Assembly (NCBI GenBank): GCA_016840385.1
Contig: JAEOSL010000120.1
Location: 1-10,437 of the forward strand
Source of the DNA: Candidatus Thorarchaeota archaeon
GTDB lineage: Archaea > Asgardarchaeota > Thorarchaeia > Thorarchaeales > Thorarchaeaceae
Reading direction: 5' to 3'
Length of the DNA stretch: 10,437 bases
The notes under the pieces are model-generated. The model made no database searches and was not told the DNA's origin. It saw only the letters and a list, made by a program, of their open reading frames with translations. Of this stretch, positions 6,234 through 10,437 are shown in pieces; within the stretch, counting starts at the first letter, position 1; each line of letters opens with the position of its first letter. The position numbers were made by a program, and so were the translations under genes.

Positions 6234-7256
6234 GTGAGTGAGAGTAAAGAGAAGAACCAACAAGATGAGCAGATTTCCGAGGAAGGTGTAAGAGACGTTA
6301 TTGAGCACTGGCAGATTCCCTGTGTTGACCTGAACTATGCTGTAAATAACGAACCCAACGACATTCCCTATGTTGTCCTTGGGAGTGAGATATATCGCGG
6401 ATGTGAAGCGCACTACTTTACTATTGCAGACATGAGTCTGTGGATACCTGAACTACTACCCTCTGGAGATGTTGTAATCTACTATCCACTTAGAAAGTTG
6501 GAAGATACACATCCTGATGCGCTTCTTAGACGACGAACTCTCTCATGGGAGTTTCTGACCATCAACTTAGAAGAGATTATGGAGAGGTTGAGGGTGAAGA
6601 CTCAGCATGATCATGAATCAACTGATGAGTGGGTACACAACGAACGAGAACTCGAAGGTTACTTAGTGCATTTTCCATTCCCTAGTGGGAAGAAGTTGGA
6701 CCATGCATATAGCTCAATAATTGGCCCAGAGAACGCCTCAGTCCCTATAGATAAGATACTCAGGCGGGTTGATGGCTCTATTAAAGAACAGATACTTGAA
6801 TTGAACAAGGCAGGGTTTGCTACCACTGAGAGTTGTTCTGGTCTGAAACAGGACCATGAGGGCGATGCACCTTTTCCAGCTTATGTCTGCTTTGATGATG
6901 AATACTACCTCGATGTAAGTGCCCATCTCTTCACACTGGCTGAGATTGCTGGATGGGATCCGTGCTGGGGAGATCATGGATTTGATGTACTTCTCTATGC
7001 TGTGGGGGATACTGAGAAAGAGAGAGAAGAAGCATGGAAACGATTACAAGACTCAGCAAAAAAACTAGGTGAAGAACTCTCAGAGTATCGAAATCTTGTC
7101 GAACTCAATGAAGGATACTATTACTATCAGTTCAGAAAGGAGCGAGGTCTCTTTGCACGTTGTTATTCTGAAGAGAGTCGAATGCTCTCAGGATTTACTG
7201 AGGAGTTAGACAAGATTGATTGTGAATTCTACAAAGATGAGGAGGAAGGAGAATGA
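6234..7256 (+). CDS. Acidic protein with a TYW3-like CSG motif, function unknown
   Basis: This protein has 340 residues from GTG 6234. GTG 6228, two codons upstream, directly abuts the previous stop, but GGGGTGA at 6221-6227 is spaced for 6234. Residues ~1-150 form a domain I do not recognise, with alternating hydrophobic strands (IPYVVLGSEIYRG, DVVIYYPLRK). Residues ~172-280 resemble the fold of TYW3, the wybutosine tRNA methyltransferase family: a helix with LELNKAGFATTESCSGLKQD (TT-x-SCSG-like, 189-208), a strand (AYVCFDD), then an acidic alpha/beta segment and a helix (~260-283). TYW3 proper keeps TTSSCSGR. Here the Arg is Leu, so substrate and activity may differ. The C-terminus is very acidic (KDEEEGE). 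The stop overlaps the next ATG as ATGA, so the two products are coupled. The TYW3 relationship is tentative; a non-enzymatic domain of similar shape is the alternative. Confidence 0.75.
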   Translation: MSESKEKNQQDEQISEEGVRDVIEHWQIPCVDLNYAVNNEPNDIPYVVLGSEIYRGCEAHYFTIADMSLWIPELLPSGDVVIYYPLRKLEDTHPDALLRRRTLSWEFLTINLEEIMERLRVKTQHDHESTDEWVHNERELEGYLVHFPFPSGKKLDHAYSSIIGPENASVPIDKILRRVDGSIKEQILELNKAGFATTESCSGLKQDHEGDAPFPAYVCFDDEYYLDVSAHLFTLAEIAGWDPCWGDHGFDVLLYAVGDTEKEREEAWKRLQDSAKKLGEELSEYRNLVELNEGYYYYQFRKERGLFARCYSEESRMLSGFTEELDKIDCEFYKDEEEGE

Positions 7257-7627
7257 GCGAACTAGGTGAGATATATCAATCATTATACGAAGAGCAGGAA
7301 ATACTCGTAATTCCTGTTAGAATGAAAGAAGAGCGATTACGCATACCATCTGATGATGAAGAGTTTGCTATTTTGGGAGCTGACTATTTCTTCATAGATA
7401 GTCCCCTAATGCTCTTTGCACCCAAGCTGGTGATGGAGGCGTGGTTTTTTGCTGGCCGTACTCAGCCAGGAAAAGACCTACCTATAGAGGTTCATGTTCC
7501 TGTAGATTTAGAGTCCGAACATGGAGGTGTTCCGATTAGGAGGATGAAATTCATCAATGAACAGGAATATGCAGAGATGGTCTCAGAGATTCAGAGTGGC
7601 CAGATTACAACGTACATGTCTGAATAA
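7253..7627 (+). CDS. Conserved-looking 124-residue protein, last gene of the TPR/TFB-like operon
   Basis: The ATG at 7253 overlaps the previous stop by four bases (ATGA). GGAGGAAGGAG immediately upstream gives a strong start. The product is acidic and alpha/beta, with hydrophobic strands at ~17-22 (ILVIPV), 39-50 (AILGADYFFIDS) and 78-84 (IEVHVPV), and a C-terminal helix (NEQEYAEMVSEIQSG). There is no signal peptide, membrane helix or metal-binding cluster. The strand FAILGADYFF faintly echoes YVVLGSEIYR in the N-terminal domain of the preceding protein, so the two may be related or form a hetero-pair. I do not recognise the family. Only six bases separate its stop from the Mrr remnant on the other strand. 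Confidence 0.75.
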   Translation: MSELGEIYQSLYEEQEILVIPVRMKEERLRIPSDDEEFAILGADYFFIDSPLMLFAPKLVMEAWFFAGRTQPGKDLPIEVHVPVDLESEHGGVPIRRMKFINEQEYAEMVSEIQSGQITTYMSE

Positions 7628-7633
7628 CAGAGT

Positions 7634-7831
7634 TTACTTTTCAAAGAAGTCTTCATCCACTTTCTTAATTGCAAAGGATGATTTTTCAATAACGCCCACA
7701 TTGTGTTTTACCATCAATCGTGTGAGTTCCTTTCCATCAACTACAGCCACTTTCTTTTCAACAAGGGATTCTGCAGCCTCTCTAGCAGGTTAAGCAAACG
7801 TCCCCTGAGAAAGAAGTACTATACTCCTTCT
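7634..7831 (-). pseudogene. C-terminal remnant of an Mrr-type restriction endonuclease
   Basis: The minus strand reads 51 codons to TAA at 7634-7636: AREAAESLVEKKVAVVDGKE, then LTRLMVKHNVGV and, after a short strand, IKKVDEDFFEK. This is the C-terminal signature of Mrr-family type IV restriction endonucleases, which cleave modified DNA. The family ends with a helix, a V-x-L-I-D-G-x-E-L-x-x-LM segment, HNVGV, and an acidic D-E-D-F/Y-F tail. The frame continues upstream through IVLLSQGTFA, the strand before that helix, but is broken by TAA at 7790-7792. The catalytic core (D…QxK motif) is absent: beyond ~7831 the frame no longer matches the family. It has no start codon and no promoter. It is a non-functional leftover, converging on the 7627 end of the operon. 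A database search would confirm the family. Confidence 0.7.
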
Positions 7832-7873
7832 CCCTGCGATGTCGAGTACATAACACCAACTGAAGCATTGGTC

Positions 7874-8392
7874 ATGGATTATATTACACGCACATTCCAC
7901 ATGATGTATCTCAAAGAAGAGCCACATATGTTCAAGTCAATGTTCCAAATCGAAAAACAACCCTTCGTAAATACTGCACGTTCCTTGGTCAAGAGAGGTG
8001 TTCTGAAACCAATGTATCTCGTGTCCCCACGACTGCCAACACTGGCTACTATTGCCCACGGTGAACCAAAGAGCATCATTTCTCTTGCGAACGCCCTTCT
8101 GGCAGGGTCTTCTACATGTACTGCATTCGTCTGTAACAATGGGACGGATGGAGTATTTCTCTCTCGAATACCACTCTCAGACCTAGGGGAACTTGCTACA
8201 TCACTTCCACAAGCAGAAAAAGAAAATGGGATTGCCATTAGATGTCTGCGACCTCGTATCCTTCGAAGCTATAATCATACAATATTCCAGAGGATACTGA
8301 AGGATGATGGAACATGGGATGATGATGTGAGTGGTTTTCTGTCACAGGCTCGCTCAAAGAGGATTGAGATAGCTAGAGAGCGGGAGGAGTAA
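7874..8392 (+). CDS. Winged-helix-like regulator, probably 5'-truncated
   Basis: From ATG 7874 the product is 172 residues. The same frame is open back to GTG 7703, but everything before ~7831 is antisense to the Mrr remnant and does not look like protein. The segment just before the ATG (VEYITPTEAL) does look native, which implies that the original start lay further upstream and has been lost. No Shine-Dalgarno site precedes 7874. Residues ~1-45 are helical and winged-helix-like (HMFKSMFQIEKQPFVNTARS, then LVKRGVLKPMYLV). The remainder is an alpha/beta domain (CTAFVCNNGTDGVFLSRIP) with a charged C-terminal helix (FLSQARSKRIEIAREREE). It resembles archaeal regulators with an N-terminal HTH and a C-terminal sensor domain, but I cannot name the family. 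It may be a pseudogene, or may still be translated from an alternative start. Confidence 0.6.
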   Translation: MDYITRTFHMMYLKEEPHMFKSMFQIEKQPFVNTARSLVKRGVLKPMYLVSPRLPTLATIAHGEPKSIISLANALLAGSSTCTAFVCNNGTDGVFLSRIPLSDLGELATSLPQAEKENGIAIRCLRPRILRSYNHTIFQRILKDDGTWDDDVSGFLSQARSKRIEIAREREE

Positions 8393-8440
8393 GATTCTTC
8401 AATAACTGTATCTCTGCTTCATGTTTGGTGTGTTTTGTAA

Positions 8441-8617
8441 ATGAATGGAAAACCAGAGATGGGATTACCTAATGAAATTCCGGACATGAAATTCATGGCT
8501 CTTTTGAGAAGTACAGATAAGAGTATCAGACAATTTGACCAATCTACATATGAGTCAATGCTTCCAAGTTTGATGGTCTACGTTGATAACATGTTAGATC
8601 TTCAACTTGAGATTTGA
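8441..8617 (+). CDS. Candidate 58-residue small protein
   Basis: ATG 8441 opens a 58-codon frame ending in TGA at 8615-8617, just after an in-frame TAA at 8438-8440. The product is balanced and helix-like: MNGKPEMGLPNEIPDMKF, then LLRSTDKSIRQFDQSTYESM, and a Leu/Met-rich end (LMVYVDNMLDLQLEI). No Shine-Dalgarno site precedes the ATG, so translation is uncertain. It may be the remains of a larger gene. No family was recognised, and there are no cysteines or membrane segment. Confidence 0.35.
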   Translation: MNGKPEMGLPNEIPDMKFMALLRSTDKSIRQFDQSTYESMLPSLMVYVDNMLDLQLEI

Positions 8618-8825
8618 ATTCAAACATGGTGACAATTTCAAAGGTGTTTTTCAGTGGTCTGTCTTTCTCTGCATTCCAGAAGAAACACTATGTTGCTTTG
8701 TATGATATCTGAGAATTATCTTTGAGGTACCCATCAATCATTTGATGTTGAAGCAAACCGTCTAGTGTTGGACTTCTTGATATGAACAAGATTCCAATTT
8801 GCAGTTTTCATAATTGTATTTTCTA

Positions 8826-8857
8826 ACTCGGTATTTTCGAGTAATCCTGTAATATGC
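8826..8857 (+). promoter_or_regulatory. Inverted repeat plus TATA-like box upstream of the two-gene cassette
   Basis: ACTCG (8826-8830) and CGAGT (8838-8842) form a 5-bp inverted repeat around a 7-base AT spacer. A TATA-like TAATATGC follows at 8850-8857. A start near 8880 would leave a ~20-base leader containing GAAGGT (8888-8893). The repeat could be the binding site of the small first protein if the pair autoregulates as toxin-antitoxin operons do. That is inference from position only. Confidence 0.35.
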
Positions 8858-8900
8858 AAATGGATACATTGTAATCCAATACGTTACGAAGGTATATCTT

Positions 8901-9101
8901 ATGAAAATCAAACTAAGTCCTAAGCATCGTCCGTTTGCAATCAACGTGACAACGGCGTATAGCACTGAGTTTGCTAAACTAATACGTGAACTGGAAAAGA
9001 AACGAGCTTTTGAAAGCATCAAAGGAGAATTTGAAATCTACCGGAGCGGCGAAGGCAAAGTTACAATTGAGATCAAATCAGATTTTCTAGTAGTCGAATG
9101 A
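8901..9101 (+). CDS. 66-residue protein, first gene of the DUF4238-like cassette
   Basis: The ATG at 8901 follows GAAGGT (8888-8893) with a 7-base gap. The product is small and basic at the N-terminus (MKIKLSPKHRPFAINV). A helix follows (TEFAKLIRELEKKRAFESIK, residues ~22-41), then two strands (GEFEIYRSGEGKVTIEIKSD) and a hydrophobic end (FLVVE). The stop overlaps the next ATG (ATGA), so the two genes are translationally coupled. The size and position are those of an antitoxin or small accessory subunit, but there is no recognisable AbrB, RHH or HTH motif. The base composition is AT-rich, like the following gene and unlike the 3508-7627 operon, which suggests joint acquisition. Confidence 0.72.
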   Translation: MKIKLSPKHRPFAINVTTAYSTEFAKLIRELEKKRAFESIKGEFEIYRSGEGKVTIEIKSDFLVVE

Positions 9102-10144
9102 TACAATATGAGTGCGTGTGTGAGAAAATGAGTAAGAAGGACATGCAGCATTATGTTTCTCAAAGTTATCTGAGAAATTTTTCTCCTGATCAACAAGCCT
9201 ATCAGAAGCACAAGGAAAATCTTGAGAAAAAAGATAGAAAAAGAATTCGTGAAAGGATGAAGATACATTATTTTGAGATTGAAGAGTATAATTTTGACTT
9301 TAAGAAAATATCTTCTCTTGCCAGTGTAAATCGTTTCTTACTACCTACTGTAGATAAGCTAGTACAAAAGATTGAGGATAAACTTGGACTTCTTAGAGAG
9401 ATTATCAACAACAGGTCAGAAGAATTTCTTTATCAAGATAATAATCAAGATACGCTTGTAGAAATTGCAAATTGTCTAGCTGGGAGGTCAATAGTTTATA
9501 GGAGCCATCTAATAAGATTTTGCAGGTCACAACAAGGATCACTCATCACTAAGGATGGTGTTACTTGGGCTGATCTTCTCTACACTGATGTTGGTCCTGA
9601 TTTATTTCAAACAATGCAATTTACTAGAGACAATAAAATTATCTTACCGTTGATGCTGCGAGCTTTTAGGTTAATTATACATGAAGAAGGAACTAACGGA
9701 ACATTTCTCAAAGGTTTGGAGAAGAAGGGTATTTATGAAAATGAACTTATCCAATCGTGGACCATGAGTCTGCCACCAATAGAGCCATTCCTTCCAAAAT
9801 CACTACATCCAATCTTACTTGAGAACAAATCAGAAACGCAATTCATTGCCGGTGATGTGTGTGTAGTAAAAACAGAGTACCTAGCAGATGATTTGCGTAC
9901 GAAAATTCCAGTATACCATTTTCCAATAAATGAAAAATATGCAATACTTTTTCTGGAGAATGCGGAATTTGACAGTAAAATTCCAAGAGTTATTAGAGAT
10001 AAATGGGATATTTTCAAGTGGAACAGAGTGATATACAATAATTCTGTAAACTACCTTTTCTCAAAATCCCGTGATGCATTATTACTTGTAACCCGTCTTC
10101 CTAAAGGAATTGAATCAACTATAAAAGACTTGAAACGAAGATGA
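9098..10144 (+). CDS. DUF4238-like protein, candidate effector of a two-gene cassette
   Basis: This protein has 348 residues from ATG 9098, which overlaps the upstream stop (ATGA). ATG 9128 (MSKKDMQHYVSQ) is an equally possible start, because DUF4238 proteins begin close to the H-Y-V-x-Q motif; neither start has a good Shine-Dalgarno site. Family hallmarks visible are HYVSQSYLRNFS (18-29), a helical middle with RSIVYRSHLIRFCRSQQG (130-147), FIAGDVCVV (249-257, where the family usually has F-I-x-S-D-N-P-V-V) and PVYHFPINEKYAILF (271-285). The Asn-Pro after the Asp is missing. DUF4238 has no established reaction. Members are scattered in genomes and often lie among accessory genes. There is no signal peptide or membrane helix, so the protein is cytoplasmic. 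The gene is markedly AT-rich, which fits recent transfer. Confidence 0.72.
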   Translation: MIQYECVCEKMSKKDMQHYVSQSYLRNFSPDQQAYQKHKENLEKKDRKRIRERMKIHYFEIEEYNFDFKKISSLASVNRFLLPTVDKLVQKIEDKLGLLREIINNRSEEFLYQDNNQDTLVEIANCLAGRSIVYRSHLIRFCRSQQGSLITKDGVTWADLLYTDVGPDLFQTMQFTRDNKIILPLMLRAFRLIIHEEGTNGTFLKGLEKKGIYENELIQSWTMSLPPIEPFLPKSLHPILLENKSETQFIAGDVCVVKTEYLADDLRTKIPVYHFPINEKYAILFLENAEFDSKIPRVIRDKWDIFKWNRVIYNNSVNYLFSKSRDALLLVTRLPKGIESTIKDLKRR

Positions 10145-10269
10145 GTAGACAGTTGCACTCTAGTGGTCGGATATTGAATTAATTACGAACTACCAATATT
10201 CTCAATAAGATACCCAAGTACTGAAAAATCCGTATTGCATCCTCAGATGTATGGACCGAATAGTACCTA

Positions 10270-10277
10270 TTTTTTTT
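10270..10277 (+). terminator. Run of eight T, possible terminator of the 8901-10144 transcript
   Basis: An unbroken T8 tract lies 126 bases past the stop of the DUF4238-like gene. It overlaps the 3' end of the convergent minus-strand gene. Archaeal polymerase can terminate at oligo-T in the coding strand without a hairpin. No stable stem precedes it; a weak ATATTG/CAATAT pair lies at 10171-10176 and 10194-10199. Confidence 0.35.
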
Positions 10278-10437
10278 ACAAACTATTCAGAAAATCCTTT
10301 AGTAAACCAAGACATCTAGGGCAAAATACTGCTGATTCAATTCTATCTAATGTATGTCCAATCCAATCACTTGGCACACTCAATCCTTGTCTCATGACAC
10401 ATTTTTTCTTGCAGTGATAACCATATATATCCTCAAC
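10276..10437 (-). CDS. C-terminal 53 residues of a cysteine-pair protein, possibly zinc-binding (5' part beyond window)
   Basis: The minus strand is open from the right edge to TAA at 10276-10278, giving 53 residues with no start in view. The visible part begins VEDIYGYHCKKKCVMRQG and ends with a helix (GLLKDFLNSL). Cysteines form two pairs, C-x3-C (HCKKKC, visible residues 9 and 13) and C-x2-C (CPRC, residues 39 and 42), 25 residues apart, which is a typical zinc-site spacing. Between them lies SDWIGHTLDRIESAVF. The gene converges on the DUF4238-like gene. The short terminal fragment does not allow a family call. Regular codon flow up to the edge and the cysteine pattern make it a real gene rather than a chance frame. 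Confidence 0.65.
   Translation of the reverse strand, partial: VEDIYGYHCKKKCVMRQGLSVPSDWIGHTLDRIESAVFCPRCLGLLKDFLNSL

Larger units (their letters stand above)
8393..8900. other. AT-rich spacer of about 500 bases
   Basis: This region separates the truncated regulator from the DUF4238-like cassette. It contains one plausible small ORF on the plus strand (8441-8617). On the minus strand a stretch of protein-like codons (NAEKDRPLKNTFEIVTMFEF, about 8600-8690) is in frame with QHQMIDGYLKDNSQISY further upstream but is broken by TAG at 8688-8690, so another gene remnant is possible. The right end carries an inverted repeat and a TATA-like box for the 8901 gene. No RNA gene was seen. Confidence 0.5.

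Noticed and set aside
7703..7830. N-terminal extension of the 7874 regulator back to GTG 7703
   Set aside because: This part is antisense to the Mrr remnant, and its translation does not look like protein.
7879..8238. 119-codon minus-strand frame
   Set aside because: It is the complement of the regulator frame, which has the more protein-like sequence and a convincing C-terminus.
8762..9022. 86-codon minus-strand frame opposite the 66-residue gene
   Set aside because: It covers the promoter and 5' half of the 8901 gene, has no Shine-Dalgarno site and has an odd Tyr/Arg-rich composition.
1..10437. CRISPR arrays, tRNA or rRNA genes, complete insertion sequences
   Set aside because: No regularly spaced repeats, no cloverleaf or conserved rRNA stretches, and no transposase with terminal repeats were seen on either strand.

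Overview
The window reads as archaeal DNA from an uncultivated lineage. Reasons: a divergent TFIIB-like double cyclin-fold protein, a winged-helix protein tethered by two membrane helices, a surface protein rich in N-glycosylation sequons, purine-rich Shine-Dalgarno sites, and operons with TAATG/ATGA stop-start overlaps. The style would fit an Asgard lineage such as Thorarchaeota, but no rRNA or other phylogenetic marker is present, so this is only an impression.

Layout, left to right. (1) 1-543, minus: the N-terminal 181 residues of an integral membrane protein that runs off the left edge. (2) 544-1460: a poorly conserved stretch with three short minus-strand reading frames (1236-1364, 799-1230, 689-802) in different phases. 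They look like pieces of one decayed gene or a set of tiny genes. (3) 1461-3179, plus: a membrane-anchored winged-helix regulator followed by a TTG-initiated, two-membrane-helix surface protein with three PepSY-like repeats. Small inverted repeats overlap the promoter. (4) 3180-3507: spacer with a perfect 7-bp inverted repeat (3451-3468) before the next operon. (5) 3508-7627, plus: a tight operon of a TFB-like protein without a zinc ribbon, an 8-TPR protein, an unlisted 24-residue basic microprotein ORF, a second TPR protein, a large acidic protein with a TYW3-like CSG motif, and a 124-residue partner that overlaps it.

(6) 7634-8392: a scar. A minus-strand fragment with the C-terminal signature of an Mrr-type restriction endonuclease abuts a plus-strand winged-helix regulator that seems to have lost its 5' end. 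A single deletion across a divergent promoter region would explain both truncations. (7) 8393-8900: AT-rich spacer with one 58-codon ORF (8441-8617). (8) 8901-10144, plus: an AT-rich two-gene cassette, a 66-residue protein overlapping a DUF4238-like protein, arranged like a toxin-antitoxin or defence pair. (9) 10276-10437, minus: the C-terminus of a cysteine-pair protein, possibly zinc-binding, entering from the right edge.

The central operon combines a basal-transcription-factor-like fold with two TPR scaffolds and uncharacterised partners. It is the best candidate for an undescribed system here. The right third looks like accessory DNA with defence-gene remnants. All family assignments come from reading motifs; none was checked by a database search.
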